Shown: positions 9,600 through 21,204 of the stretch, in pieces
How the letters are laid out: every line of letters begins with the position of its first letter
Numbering within the stretch: position 1 is the stretch's first letter
The notes under the pieces: generated by a model
What the model saw: only the letters and a program-made list of their open reading frames with translations
Database searches by the model: none
What the model was told of the DNA's origin: nothing
Position numbers and translations under genes: made by a program
From: Sphaerulina vaccinii
Lineage: Eukaryota > Ascomycota > Dothideomycetes > Mycosphaerellales > Mycosphaerellaceae
DNA: 64,000 nt
Direction: 5' to 3'
NCBI GenBank assembly: GCA_022570795.1
Contig: JAKUDP010000008.1
Coordinates: 930,001-994,000 of the forward strand

Positions 9600-12473
9600 A
9601 TGTTCAACTTCACGCCGCTGCTGGGCGCGCAGTCGAACTCGCCAGCATCCTCGTCGCTCCTTGAACTCGATGGCGGCGTCAAGATACTGGTCGATGTTGG
9701 GTGGGACGAGACATTCGATGCTGAGAAGCTGCAGGCGCTGGAGAAGCATGTCTCGACTCTCTCAGTGATCCTCTTGACACACGCGACGATCGACCACATT
9801 GGAGCATACGCACACTGCTGCAAACACATTCCGCAGTTCAGCAAAGTTCCCACTTACGCGACTACGCCTGTTGTGAATCTGGGACGAACTCTCCTAGTTG
9901 ATCTATACGCTTCTTCGCCGCTCGCCGCCTCGATCATCCCTACGACTGCCATTGCCGCCAATGTGCTCGAACCAGACTCCACTCCGAGCCTCCTCTACCA
10001 AGCTCCTACCTCAGACGAGATCGCGGCATACTTTGGCGCAATTCATCCTCTGCGGTACAGCCAGCCGCATCAGCCTGTGCCTTCATCGTTCTCGCCTTCG
10101 GTGGGCAACCTCACCATCACTGCGTACAGCGCAGGTCATACTCCTGGAGGTACGATATGGCACATTCAGCACAGCTTGGAGAGCATCGTGTATGCTGCAG
10201 ACTGGAATCAGGGTAAAGAGAATCTGTTGTCTGGCGCGGCATTGCAGAAGACAGAAGGCCTGCAGAGGCCGACCGCATTGATCTGCAGCTCGAAGGGAGT
10301 GGAGAAGGCGGAACCGCTGTCACGTAAGAAGAGAGATGAGGTTCTGATCAGTCTGATTCGGGAGACGATTGCACAGGGCGGCAAAGTATTGATACCCACA
10401 GACTCCTCGGCGAGAGTGCTGGAGCTGGCTTACATCCTTAACCACAAATGGCGCGAGGAGTGTCAAGGTCCTCATGCAGACACATATCGCAATGCCAGGA
10501 TCTATATGGCGAGCAAGACGAGCAAGAGTACAGTACGACAGTTGTCGAGTATGCTGGAGTGGATGGACGATGCGATCATAAGAGATGCAGAAGCAGCCAT
10601 GAGCAAGACACAGGCAGATGAAGGGAGAGTGCCGAATTTGCTGGACTGGCAATATGTCAGGCAGATTGAGAGCAAGAACAAGCTTGATCAAGCATTGCGG
10701 AGGAAGAGGCCAGCTATCTTCCTTGCCAGTGATGCATCACTCGAGTGGGGCTTCTCACGGCAGGCCATGGAGAAGTTGGCTGAGGATCCACGCAATCTTG
10801 TCATCTTGACCGAGAATGTGGCGCAGAATAGCACAGGGAGATCAAGTCTTGCGCAGCAGCTTACTGAGTTCTGGCGCACCAGTAGCAAGTCTACGTCACA
10901 AACCGGTGCGAAAGTCGTGGGCACGGATGGCAGAAGCATACAGCTTCGACAAGCTACTGCTGAAGGCTTGAATAGGGACGAGGATATGCTATATCAGCAG
11001 TACGCAGCACGACAGAGACAGCTTCACAGCAACCTGCAGGGCGACAATACCAGCAACGATACAGCCACTGCTGAAATCGCCGAGGACCAGGCAGAAGAAT
11101 CCTCCGACGACGAGGACGAAGACGAGGATCCGGAGCATCAAGGGCGAGCACTTAACCTATCAGCCCAGATGACTCAAAACAATAAGCGCAAGGCTGGCCT
11201 TTCAGACGCGGAGCTGGGCATCAACGTCCTGATCAGAAGCAAGAACGTACATGACTTCGATGTGCGGAACAGGAAAGGTCGAGAGAAGATCTTCCCATTC
11301 GTCCAGCGCAAGCCGAAGAGTGATGATTATGGCGACATCATCAAGCCTGAAGAGTATCTCCGCGCAGAAGAGCGTGACACCATTGATGGTATGGATATGC
11401 GACCTGATGGAAAGCAAGAAGCCGCTGCAGTTGGCCAGAAGCGCAAGTGGGGTGATGCGAATGGCAACAAAGGCAAGAAGGATCGCAAGCAGCTGCCGGA
11501 CAAGCGCCAGAAGGTGGAAGAGAAGCACGAGCCGGACGACATTGATGCACTAATAGCAAAGGCGACAGGGGTTGCTGGAGGTGGCGATGCTCCCGAGTCT
11601 GAATCTGAGGACGATGAATCAGATTACGAGCCGGACGAGGGTGAAGACAAGCCTCCAAGGAAGATCGTTTTCACGACGATGCAACTGACATTACAGCTGC
11701 GCATCGCACATATCGATTTCTCCGGCTTGCACGAGAAGCGAGATTTGCAAATGATCATACCGCTTATCAGGCCGCGCAAGCTCATTCTCATCTCTGGCAG
11801 CGTTTCAGAGACCCAGAGTTTGGCCGACGACTGTCGACAACTACTGGGTGGCGGCGAGCAGAAGACAGACGTCTTCGCACCCATCATTGGCGAAGTTGTT
11901 GATGCAAGTGTCGACACGAACGCTTGGACGATCAAGCTGAGTCGCCAACTCGTCAAGAAACTCACCTGGCAAAATGTGAGGGGCTTGGGCGTTGTCGCAG
12001 TCACTGCGAGATTAGACGCCGAGCCTGTCGAGGATGGGGGCAGAGTCGTGGAAGACGAGAACGTCAAGAAGAAGCTCAAGATGATCAAGGGCGACGCAGA
12101 AGAGGCAGAACAGGACAGCCAAGTCGAGCGATCTGGTATTCCGGCTACACCTATCCTCGATCTGGTACAGAGCGCATCCTCGACAACGTCACATCAACGA
12201 GCCACGCAGCCTGTCCACGTGGGTGACTTGAAGCTGACCGATATGCGAAAGATGATGATCGCTTCTGGCCATACTGCCGAGTTCCGAGGAGAGGGCACGC
12301 TATTGATTGATCACACTGTTGTGGTGAGAAAGAGTCCTTCTGGTAGAATCGAAGTCGAAGCTGGGCCTGGTGGACTTCAGCAGCCGCAGTTCAGGACGAG
12401 AGATAATGAAGGCAGCTTTTACGCTGTCAGGAAACTGATATATGGAGGCCTTGCGGTGGTGGCTGGTGTATAA
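9600..12473 (+). CDS. CFT2: Cleavage and polyadenylation factor subunit 2 (CPSF100-type)
   Basis: Non-catalytic partner of the pre-mRNA 3' endonuclease CPSF73/Ysh1 in the nuclear cleavage and polyadenylation factor. Intronless, 957 residues, in the expected size range. It opens MFNFTPLLGAQSN with a metallo-beta-lactamase fold (KILVDVGWDE). At the place where CPSF73 has its metal-binding HXHXDH motif this protein has THATIDHIG, the degenerate form usual for CPSF100. A beta-CASP region follows (GGKVLIPTDSSARVLELAY). A long acidic and Lys-rich insert lies between about residues 480 and 690 (for example EESSDDEDEDEDPE). The conserved C-terminal block contains PLIRPRKLILISGS and ends near LIYGGLAVVAGV. 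High confidence from whole-protein pattern. Confidence 0.95.
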   Translation: MFNFTPLLGAQSNSPASSSLLELDGGVKILVDVGWDETFDAEKLQALEKHVSTLSVILLTHATIDHIGAYAHCCKHIPQFSKVPTYATTPVVNLGRTLLVDLYASSPLAASIIPTTAIAANVLEPDSTPSLLYQAPTSDEIAAYFGAIHPLRYSQPHQPVPSSFSPSVGNLTITAYSAGHTPGGTIWHIQHSLESIVYAADWNQGKENLLSGAALQKTEGLQRPTALICSSKGVEKAEPLSRKKRDEVLISLIRETIAQGGKVLIPTDSSARVLELAYILNHKWREECQGPHADTYRNARIYMASKTSKSTVRQLSSMLEWMDDAIIRDAEAAMSKTQADEGRVPNLLDWQYVRQIESKNKLDQALRRKRPAIFLASDASLEWGFSRQAMEKLAEDPRNLVILTENVAQNSTGRSSLAQQLTEFWRTSSKSTSQTGAKVVGTDGRSIQLRQATAEGLNRDEDMLYQQYAARQRQLHSNLQGDNTSNDTATAEIAEDQAEESSDDEDEDEDPEHQGRALNLSAQMTQNNKRKAGLSDAELGINVLIRSKNVHDFDVRNRKGREKIFPFVQRKPKSDDYGDIIKPEEYLRAEERDTIDGMDMRPDGKQEAAAVGQKRKWGDANGNKGKKDRKQLPDKRQKVEEKHEPDDIDALIAKATGVAGGGDAPESESEDDESDYEPDEGEDKPPRKIVFTTMQLTLQLRIAHIDFSGLHEKRDLQMIIPLIRPRKLILISGSVSETQSLADDCRQLLGGGEQKTDVFAPIIGEVVDASVDTNAWTIKLSRQLVKKLTWQNVRGLGVVAVTARLDAEPVEDGGRVVEDENVKKKLKMIKGDAEEAEQDSQVERSGIPATPILDLVQSASSTTSHQRATQPVHVGDLKLTDMRKMMIASGHTAEFRGEGTLLIDHTVVVRKSPSGRIEVEAGPGGLQQPQFRTRDNEGSFYAVRKLIYGGLAVVAGV

Positions 12474-13103
12474 TATTGAGGTTGTACCATATCAAGCACC
12501 ACTTGTCGACACCACAGCGCCGTGCTCAATTTGGCATATCACGGTCGGTGCATGCTGACTGTGTCTCAGGCTACCGTAGCGATCTTGTGACCAGCAAAGA
12601 ACGAGCTGCATCGTGACCAGGCCTCTGGCAGTATTCACAACTGTCTTGCTCGACTGCCAAAGCGCTGCCAGCAGCAAACACTCGGATGTGAGACGTTCTG
12701 ATCAGTCCCATGCGCCAATGCTGTCGCGTGCTTGACTTGACCAGTCCCCCACAGGCCGGAGATACCAAGTTGATCTGGTCAGCAGCACATGTCAAGCCGA
12801 CTGACATACTCACGACTGCTTGCTACACCATTGGCATGTCGTCCTGCACTCACCGCTCTGCCCGTCTGTCGCCTGATCTGGTGTACTCAATTAGCATAAA
12901 ACAGTTCGTCCGCAGTTCAAATCTCTAACTCGTCTTGCAGAACACTCCTCCACTCGACAGCAACACCAGTACCAGCTCGACCAATCTCAACCACCTTTAC
13001 TCAAGCCTCTCATACCACTCAAGCCACTCCCACTATCCAAGTCTGCTCCATCATCCCGACGCACATCCGAACTACCACTCGTATTTACCTCGACAGAATT
13101 CAC
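12474..13103. other. Intergenic region CFT2 / hypothetical gene
   Basis: The first half has no recognisable content. From about 12,930 to 13,100 the plus strand is strongly C/A/T-rich (repeated CCACTC, CAAC), a likely transcribed leader of the next gene. Confidence 0.55.
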
Positions 13104-14245
13104 ATGCCCTTCGCACCATACCAGTGGCGTGCAGGCACAGGATACATTCCTCCCAAGGACTCAGTCCCAATGCCTCTCGCACCAGTCTACCAGGCCTATG
13201 CCTGCCCACCTCAAGCACCACCGACCTATGCCCAATGGTCCGTCCAACAGCCCGTCATCGCTGCGAAGCCACCAGCTCCAGCCCCAAAGAAAGAGAAGAA
13301 GAAGTGCCTTCCACCACCTCCACCAGCCTGCTCAACAGTAGTCTCTAAAGCCAGCTCGGCTCCCAAGACTATTTGCAAAGGCAGCGGCTGGCGCATGGCA
13401 GGCAAAGCTCCAGGCAAGATCACAGTCGAAATCCCACCTCCTCCACCAGCTTCTGCAGCTCCTGCTAAGAAAGAGAAGAAGTGTGAGCCGAAGAAGAAGG
13501 CCATTTGCATTCCACCTCCTCCGCCACCTTCTTGCTCTATCTCTCCAAGTGACTCCATCTCCGCTCACTCCTCCAAATGTAGCGGAACGGAGATCACCCT
13601 AGGAAGCGAGAAGTCTGCTCCTCCTAAGTCAGCAAGCAAGTGTGCATCGAATTGTGGCAGCACGACCAAGACCACCACAACAGAAATCACAATCACATCC
13701 AAGAAACCCGCCAAAACTCTCACCGCCACTCTCCTCAAACTCCGCGGCGGCGACGCTACCGCCTATGTATCTGAAGCTCCCAGCGCCTGCCCAACAATCT
13801 TGCCTGGTGTGAATTACATGTTCCCTCGCAAAAAGGAACATACAATCCTCCACATTTTCAACAAAGCTGCTCCAGTCTGGGAGGACAAATACCAGGGATG
13901 CGAGATGGCGTTCAAGATGTTCAAGGTTACGACGAAGTTTACTGTTAGGGATGTTATTGAACGGGTGCTGAGGAAGGATGATGGGAAGGGGTGTGAGGGG
14001 TGGGGGGTTACGGAGTGTCATGAGCAGGGGGAGGGGAGTTGGAAGAAGGTAAGTTCTACTGTGTTGAGATTGGAGAGGGAGATGGTGGATGGGGTTGTTG
14101 TTCATCTGACTGACTTGTGATGTTATAGGGTACTACGATCGCGTATGATAGCGATAAAGCTGCAGGTAGTTTGGGAAGTATGGGTTGGGATGCTAAGAGA
14201 GGAAAGGAGAGAGGTCCTGTGTGGTTGGTGGTTCATAAGGTTTGA
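13104..14245 (+). CDS. Low-complexity protein with conserved C-terminal domain, unknown function
   Basis: Two exons, 13104-14048 and 14129-14245, around an 80-bp intron (GTAAGT...TAG), giving 353 residues. Residues 1-215 are low complexity: Pro/Ala/Lys/Ser with repeated PPPPPA and KKEKKKC blocks and several Cys. The C-terminal part (from about 225) is globular: PTILPGVNYMF, a KKEHTILHIF strand, FKVTTKFTVRDVIERVL, GWGVTECHEQGEG and, across the splice, a Trp-ending PVWLVVHK. I recall this C-terminal arrangement in many uncharacterised ascomycete proteins with variable disordered N-termini; I know no function. Codon use changes in the last 250 bases, where G-rich codons replace C-rich ones. Confidence 0.75.
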
Positions 14246-14951
14246 GTGTTGCTGGGTGCTTGTGTTTCTGTTTGAGGTATTTGCTTGATTTCTTGGTGTT
14301 CACTTGTGCGGAACAGACTGCTGGTCTGTGCGACTCTATTCTGTCACGACCGAGTATGCTGGCATGCATGCATACATCATGAGAAAGTATATCTTACCCC
14401 TAACGGCCGACTTTTGCTTTGATGATACTGCGACTGCGAGATTCTGTTCAGATACTTCTTTTCTATCACAACAAACTAGGCACAGCTGTCTTACTCTACT
14501 TCCCATCGCTCTTTGGTCAGGTCGTGTCCGAGCGTACTTGCCTTGGCTCTCTGACTGTCGCTGTACGTGTCTTTCTCGGCTTGGGCTGGACGATCCATAC
14601 TTCAGTTGATACTATCAATGTAGAGGGTACGAAACGTTAAGTGACATAGCCTGAGTTCTTGATGTGTCCTCAAATCGTTCTCTGATTCTTCTCACTATAC
14701 TCACAGATCAGCTTCACCCAGCAAGTTCCATCTTGTACAAAGCAGCGTTTGCTATGCTTGTTGACAAACGTATCACCTCTTACCATTGCCATATAATGTA
14801 CAAGTCTCCGCCTCTGGTGAAGAAGCTAACAAGTGTGCCAAGCCATAACGGCTACTAGCTCGCTTTCCAATGGCAGCAAGCACACATTTTCTGAATTCGG
14901 TTTTCTCCTCACTACCTATATTTGACATTCGAGAGTATAGACAGCACGAAC
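14246..14951. other. Intergenic region
   Basis: 706 bases with only short chance frames. Nothing recognised. Confidence 0.55.
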
Positions 14952-15546
14952 ATGGTAAGATCCGCCGTTCTCCTCGACGTGATAATCACTAATCACTTTC
15001 TCAGGAGAAATATAAAGCTCGCTGCTCCGCGGCAGTCTGGGGCCTTGGTGAAGCCGGCTTTTTACAGTAAGCTATTATGTCCGTGGGGCAAGCCTCGCGA
15101 TATCTAATGGATCATAGCTGCTCGAACCATCCAGCCCGAATCTCTGCCAACGAAGACGAAGGCCCGGCCGTCCTACGATCCATCAGCACAAGTCACGCTA
15201 CCGCCATTCTCATCGGAGATCACTCTGTCGCCAACCAGCTTGCAGTTGCTGGATCTCGCATCTTTGGGTCGCTTCGATGGGACGCGGAAGTCTGGGAGCA
15301 GGGACCCTTCCCAAACCCACAAATGTAAGTGTGGTACCTCTTGATGGTTATGGGATACTTGCTGATACAATGGACAGAGCTCAGAACCTCATCGACGTGC
15401 CTGTAGCCAGAAAGATAGTACTCGAAGCTCTCGCGGAACAATGGGTGATCCTGAAACGTCTGGATGATGTCTTCTCCATGAAGCTGATTCACTGCGCCGG
15501 GCGAAAGATTTTCGGGGATACTGCGTGGTTTTCGAGCCTGCTCTGA
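14952..15546 (+). CDS. Small hypothetical protein, four exons
   Basis: I propose exons 14952-14954 (only the ATG), 15005-15066, 15118-15324 and 15378-15546. The three introns of 50, 51 and 53 bp each carry GTAAG donors, CTAAT-like or similar branch sites and AG acceptors, and all keep one frame. The result is 146 residues. Visible stretches include SANEDEGPAVLRSISTS, an Ala/Ile-rich TAILIGDHSVANQLAVAG segment and a C-terminal amphipathic region with LEALAEQWVILKRLDD. No family recognised, no clear signal peptide. The uniform intron set is the main evidence for a real gene; the start is weak because the intron follows the ATG directly. Confidence 0.5.
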
Positions 15547-15943
15547 GAAGGAGAAGAAGTGGCAATACTCAGCACCTTCTAGAAAGTAGCGTTTCGTACC
15601 TCTGCAATGATAGTACTAACTGAGGTACGGAATGTCCAATCCGAGCCGGAATAGATACATGTAGCGGTATCAGAGAGCGCAGGCATGGGAATGATAACCA
15701 CCAGCACAAAATGATCAAAGAATGTGAAGAAGTGATGATACCTATTACCTCGCATTCCACTCTGTCTCTAATGACTGAAGCTCCCACTGTGCCATCTTGA
15801 GTGCAGTCGTGCCAGAATTGTACGTCGCGATCGAATTGGAAGCTTGAACATCTGGACTCGGGTGAGGGACTGCCTCCATCTGTCCGTCCTTCTTCTCCAA
15901 GGACCTGACACGAATCGAGCTGGCGATGACACAGTCAGATCGT
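15547..15943. other. Region between convergent small genes
   Basis: Includes a minus-strand frame (15745-16023) partly overlapping the next gene, with plausible protein-like composition (SLEKKDGQMEAVPHPSPDV). I could not join it to the membrane protein gene by an in-phase GT-AG intron, so I leave it unannotated. Confidence 0.45.
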
Positions 15944-16382
15944 CTAGCAGGTAGGTCTTCGCAATGGAGCCAAGCTTCGAGCTCGGTATAGGCCATGTAC
16001 GGTGAGCGCAGTGGCCATGACACCTATTGTGATAGTGGCGACTTTAGCCCACGGATGAGCGCGTGGCGGCTGAGAAGCTTCTGGCTTGGTTGTATGGACA
16101 CTCGAGACGAGTGCCTGGTGCTTGAGTCGCTTGTGGCTTCCGTGCTCGAAGAGGTGGTTGAAGATTAAGTCGTGATCCATTGCTTCCCTGGTTCTGTGCT
16201 TCAGAGTAGCAAGTATGATCTGCAGCATTGTGCGTTTTATGCTTGGAGCACAATACATTCACAACGTGACTTACAGATAGCAGGGTGTATAGCGCAATGG
16301 TGAAGCGAGCAAGTGGTGCCACTGCTGTGTGGTAGCCAGATGCTATGAAGCACGCCACGCCCTCAAGACCACGGATCAACAT
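15944..16382 (-). CDS. Small predicted membrane protein
   Basis: Two exons, 16382-16275 and 16219-15944, around a 55-bp intron (GTAAGT...CAG), giving 127 residues. Two hydrophobic segments are visible: one crossing the splice junction (ARFTIALYTLLSIILATL) and one near the C-terminus (KVATITIGVMATALTVHG). Between them is a His-rich polar loop (DHDLIFNHLFEHGSHKRLKHQ). The join restores an uninterrupted hydrophobic helix, which supports the intron. No family recognised. The 3' end could lie further downstream if another exon exists. Confidence 0.5.
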
Positions 16383-17066
16383 GGCCGACAACGCGACAGT
16401 AGCTTCATGGAGCCCTAAACGCCGGCGTAGCTCCTAGGAGCATCGAGATCGTAGATGTGCTGCCGGTTCGCAGCTTGCTTCATGCGTGCTACATCGAGTC
16501 AGCTGTTCATCCACAAGGCAACCAAGTTGAGTCGAAGCTTAGCACAGAATGCAGCAGTATATGACAGCAACCGAACGTGTCCGCACATGAAGATGCCGTG
16601 TTCACATGCTGTAGCATGCTCGGCGATAACAACAAAGGCTGTGTAAGGCTGGTGTAATATACGCCATGCAGGAAGATCTGCGCGCCCCCTGGACGTATGC
16701 TGACCACCACACATAAGTACCAGACCTGGACCCAGTAGCCGGTGTGGTTGTTTCTTAGAGCGTGAGCATGCTTCTGCCGCAGCACATCGAGCTTTAGACA
16801 TGCAGAGGTGTGTCTTGAGCGTACAGCAGATGCATGTTACACCAGACTGCCGCTGAGAACGGTGGCTGCATGAATGAACCGGTTCATGGCTTCCGGGTGC
16901 ATGCAACATCCGCGAGTCCGTGCCGGTGAACGATTGCATGTCAAGAGAGTTTCGATATAAGTAATGCTTCCTTGCTACCATGTGCGTCGCTGCTCCGGAA
17001 GTTCGAACAAAGACAGCCTCCCTGTGCCACAGTCTCAGCGCTCACATCGCACAGTACTACTTCACT
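16383..17066. other. Divergent intergenic region
   Basis: 684 bases between the small membrane protein gene and the MFS transporter. A 160-codon minus-strand frame (16499-16981) is Cys/His/Ser-rich without domain pattern and is probably chance. Likely holds both promoters. Confidence 0.5.
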
Positions 17067-19400
17067 ATGGCAGAAGAGAAGACAACAGGACCTGAGGGCT
17101 TAGCCGCCACGATATTGGATCCACGTGAGAATGAGAGTGAAGAGTGGCCTTTGCGGCCAGACTCGCCACCCATTGACATCAGCATCATCAATTTCGATAG
17201 AAGAACTCCAGATTCGCAAGCTGCTACTCTGGCAGGGCACGGACACCACAGAAGCTTGACCCCAGTGACGATCAACTTCGATCGACGCAACACGCCAGAT
17301 TCTATGGCCGCTATGAAGAGGAGTCGGAGGTCTTCGATCACTGATTCTGGCGACTTTTCGATTGGGAATTTCAGTTTTGAGCAGTTTCCGTTCCAGGGTG
17401 AGCTGAAAGAAAAGCTGGATCAACATGTTCGAAGATCCCATATTGGCGCAGGGAGTATCTCGTCGCAAGAAGAAGACTTTGAGAGAGCCGAAGACGAAGG
17501 CGAGAGGGTTCAACCTGTTCAGTCTGAAGATGGCTCGATATATCCAGACTCCACGTCATTGGTCCTGATCCTAGTTGCTCTCTGCCTGGCGGTGTTCTGT
17601 GTGAGTAGCTTTAGGACTCCGGTCTTGACACTTAGACGACGCTGATGCGCTGGAGATAGATGTGCCTCGACATGACGATCATCAGTACGGCGATTCCTCG
17701 CATCACGGATGACTTTCATGCTCTTGACGATGGTTCGTAAGCACCATGCTTCAATCATAGGCGAAGAAGAATGCTGATGTGCGGCCAGTCGGATGGTATG
17801 CATCCTCTTATATGCTGACATTGAGTGCCTTCCAACTCTTCTATGGCAAGCTGTACACGTTCTTTTCTGCGAAGTGGATCTTCATCATGGCTATGTTCTG
17901 GTTCGAAGTCGGCAGTGCCGTTTGTGGTTCTGCAGTCAACTCCACAGCTTTGATCGTGGGTAGAGCCATTGCAGGCTTTGGAAGTGCTGGCATATTCTCA
18001 GGTGCATTGTTGATTGTTGCCGCGAGCGCTCCTCTGGCTAAGCGGCCAACTTATATCGGTATCCTTGGAGCTATGTACGGTATTGCCTCCGTGACAGGTC
18101 CTTTGATGGTAAGGCACTCCTACGATCCGATTAGGTGGCTGCTGATGGAGTCTAGGGTGGCGCTTTTACCGATAAGCTCTCTTGGAGATGGTGGTGAGTT
18201 GGCATTCTGAAGTGATGCTCTGCTCTTGACAGCTGACAAGCCCAGCTTTTACATCAACCTGCCCATCGGAGCCGTCACAGTTCTCTTCATCATGTTCTTT
18301 TACAAAGAGAGCAAGCAGTCTCGAGCACAAGCACTGAATGCTGGCTGGAAAGCACGCCTCTCGCAATTCGACCTCGAAGGGCTTGCGATCTTTCTGCCAA
18401 TGGTGAGAAGCAGTCTGCATGGTCTGGCGTTCTAAGACACCTGCTGATTTCCATATGTTCGACCTTAGGTCATTTGCTTGTTACTTGCTCTGCAATGGGG
18501 AGGCGCCAAGTATCCATGGTCGAATGGTCGCATCATAGCTTTGCTTGTGGTATTCGGAGTCGCTCTGATAGCCTTCATCGGAGTCCAATGCTGGAAGAAA
18601 GACAAAGCCACAGTACCAGTGCGCGTACTGAAACAGCGCTCGATCGCGGCCGCGTCGTGGCTCGCATTCACGCTTGGAGCGTCCTTCTTCGTATTTGTGA
18701 GTATCGCTGGCAGGGTTTATTCGACTTCACTGATGACCAGCAGACATACTACATTCCAATCTGGTTCCAAGCGATCAAGTCGGCATCGCCAGTGCAGTCC
18801 GGTATTCGCAACATCCCCATGGTTCTGTCCGTAGTCGTCAGCTCAACGCCCACCGGAGTTGCTGTGACATATATTGGCTACTACACGCCCTTTGCACTCC
18901 TGGCTTCCGTTCTGATGCCAATAGGCGCAGGCCTAACAACGACCTTCCAACCTGACACGGGCTCGCCGGCCTGGATAGGCTACCAAGTACTTCTGGGCTT
19001 GGGAGTAGGGTTCGGCTTCCAGCAGACTATGCTCGCAGCGCAGACGTGCTTGCCGAAGAAGGACGTTCCAGCCGGGACAGCGATAGTCATCTTCTTTCAG
19101 ACCTTGGGAGGAGCGATCATAGTCTCTGTTGCGAACAATATCTTCTCAAGCAGACTGCTCTCCGGCATTGTGAGGGTCGTGCCAGAACTAGATCCGGATG
19201 TAGTGCTGAAGACGGGAGCCACGTCACTGAGAGATGTCATTCCAGTGGAGTATCTCCCGGCCGTGATCCAGGTATATAACGATGCGCTTGTGGGGACGTT
19301 TTATGTCGGCACTGCCATGGCGGCGTTCACAATAATCGGTTCGGCGTTATTGGAGTGGAAGAGTGTGAAAGGGCAGAATGTCCATCTAATTGCGGCGTAG
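17067..19400 (+). CDS. MFS multidrug/toxin-type transporter, DHA2 family
   Basis: Plasma-membrane or vacuolar proton-coupled exporter of the 14-helix DHA2 group. Seven exons: 17067-17600, 17660-17732, 17789-18108, 18156-18193, 18246-18402, 18469-18696, 18741-19400; introns of 44-66 bp; 669 residues. Splicing restores the family motifs DMTIISTAIPRITDDF, the GWYASSYML helix and SWRWCFYINLPIG, the last made from two junctions. The second intron has an unusual GTTCGT donor. Start 17067 (MAEEKTTGPEG) is preferred over an in-frame ATG at 16980. The 170-residue cytosolic N-tail contains a near-repeat, INFDRRTPDS and INFDRRNTPDS. The substrate is unknown; relatives export toxins, drugs or siderophores. 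It is the last intact gene before the RIP-damaged block. Confidence 0.9.
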
Positions 19401-19899
19401 TGACTGCCAATCTTTACACTCGGACTCGTTCCTTCCTCTACGCTTACCGGATATCAGCACTGACATCCGCCCACATCGAACTACTGGTTTCTTTCTTTAG
19501 GCACATACTTCCTGTCGCCACACACCCATGTGCAAGGCTGTCCGCGTCACTTATCCAAGAACGATACAAGAACATCTCGAGGTTGTTTCGAGTCCATTTC
19601 CAGCGCCGAACCTTCGTACGCGAGATTAACTGAGAGCCAGTGCCTCCTGCGCCGGCTGCCAGCAACTTATTCGTGGACATACCTCCGCTTTTCCGAAAGT
19701 CTGAGTCGTTCTTGGCAAATATCACGCTAGTTTGAAGCCTTCAAAAGGTGTTATTTCTTCGATTACTCGACAACTACATGGAATCCTTGAACCTGTTGCT
19801 ATATAGAGGGTCTGCAACCCTTGATCTACGACATAGTCCTTGGATGTAGCTCAATCTCGCTTTCTTAGCGCACACTGCGTCCATTTCTTCACTCTCTAC
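19401..19899. other. Junction between transporter gene and mobile-element block
   Basis: About 500 bases of ordinary composition between the transporter stop and the transposase relic stop codon. The left end of the Tc1/mariner element should lie here, but I could not identify a terminal inverted repeat or target duplication by eye. Confidence 0.5.
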
Positions 19900-21204
19900 C
19901 TATAAATAAACCATCTTATCTTCAGCTGTTTCTTGCACTACGGCCGCGTTACTACAGACAGACAAACGAAAGTCTTCCATTATCTTCTTGTGGCTCTTCT
20001 GCGCACTCTCTACAGGCTGTATGTCCGGTAAGTTGGCTGGTGTATTAAGAAACTGGATCTTCTTCTTCCGAATAAGTAGGGCCAGTATACGCCTTGCCTT
20101 GTAGTGTACACCGACATTGTCCTCAACAATGAAGACCTGTTTAGTAGGCTCCAGGCGTTGCACTTCCTCGTAGTAGGGAATGAGGTGCTTTTCTATAATC
20201 TCAAAGGCGTAGAAAACAGCATCCAATCCACCCTTTTTATAATCCCTCGATATCTATTCGGCTTTGAAGCGTTTCTCTGCATTTGTTCGCTGCCTACGAC
20301 CTTTGCGAACACCCTTAGGTATTGTCTTATTATAACAAACAACCTTAGCGTTAAATTTAATAATCTCTATCTATTCTAGCGTGCCCTCGATCGATACTTA
20401 AGTAATTTGGTACTCGCAATATTAATCGATCTGCTGCTGCGCAGCCTTTAGTTTATCGGTTAGTTCGGACGTAAGTTTATTACTTTTAGGCTTCTAGATA
20501 ATATAGTAGCATTTGGCCTTAAGATATATACTTATTAAGTCCTATTATATATGCGAAAAGTATAGATTTTTAATACTTATATACTAGTCTTCTCCTCGAG
20601 GTACTAATATATATTACTTATTACTACTACCTCCAAAGTTAATAGGTGTCTTATTATAGAAGATAAGCTTAGTCTCGTATAGATCTATAGCTAGAATAAG
20701 CTATATATACTATTATCTATAGGCCAAATCTAGCTTCTCTAATATAATCTTATTTAATATATATTTATAAGGTATTAGATACAAATCTTCCTTATCCTCT
20801 TTATAGTAATTATCTCTTTATATAATATTATAGACCTATTAAGCTAAGAGTAGTTCTAGAGGCTTTAGATTGCTAGTATTAATTACTATCTAAAATGTCT
20901 TATTCGCAGCCTAGACTTAGTTATAATATTAGTATTTTCTATAGATATTATACTTTATAGCCTACGAGGCTCTTCTACCTAGTATAATATAGTCCGGAGT
21001 ACTATCCCTACAATTAGGATCGATATATATAAGGACGTCTTCGAGTTTGTTCGATTTAGCGTATTAGGTAGCTCTTATAATAATAGACTTCGCTATAGTA
21101 GAGTTTGCGAGCCCGCGCTTAGCTATAATTATAGGAAAAGTAAGTCTATCGACGAGGCGATTACTAGCGATCAAAACGCGCGTATTATAAGGTATTTCGG
21201 CCAT
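19900..21204 (-). pseudogene. Tc1/mariner-type transposase relic (RIP-damaged)
   Basis: One minus-strand frame of 435 codons from ATG 21204 (MAEIPYNTRVLIASN) to a stop at 19900, with no frameshift but many in-frame TAG/TAA codons in the first two thirds. The N-terminal part looks like a helix-turn-helix (LTFPIIIAKRGLANSTI). The last part carries a DDE_3-type catalytic core: VFIVEDNVGVHYKARRI with the second Asp, then NLPDIQPVESAQK, matching the PDLNPIE block. The intact 108-codon 3' end (20226-19900) has normal base composition, while the 5' half is AT-rich. The element is not functional. Family assignment is from motif memory; a database search could refine the Tc1/mariner subgroup. Confidence 0.75.

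Noticed and set aside
13729..13749. LKLRGG motif in the low-complexity protein, like the C-terminal tail of ubiquitin
   Set aside because: There is no ubiquitin fold before it, only a Ser/Thr/Lys-rich linker, and a different domain follows.
15745..16023. Frame that could extend the small membrane protein as a third exon
   Set aside because: No GT-AG pair gives the required phase, so the join cannot be supported.
16499..16981. 160-codon minus-strand open frame
   Set aside because: Composition is rich in Cys, His and Ser without any domain or intron support and it overlaps the likely transporter promoter.
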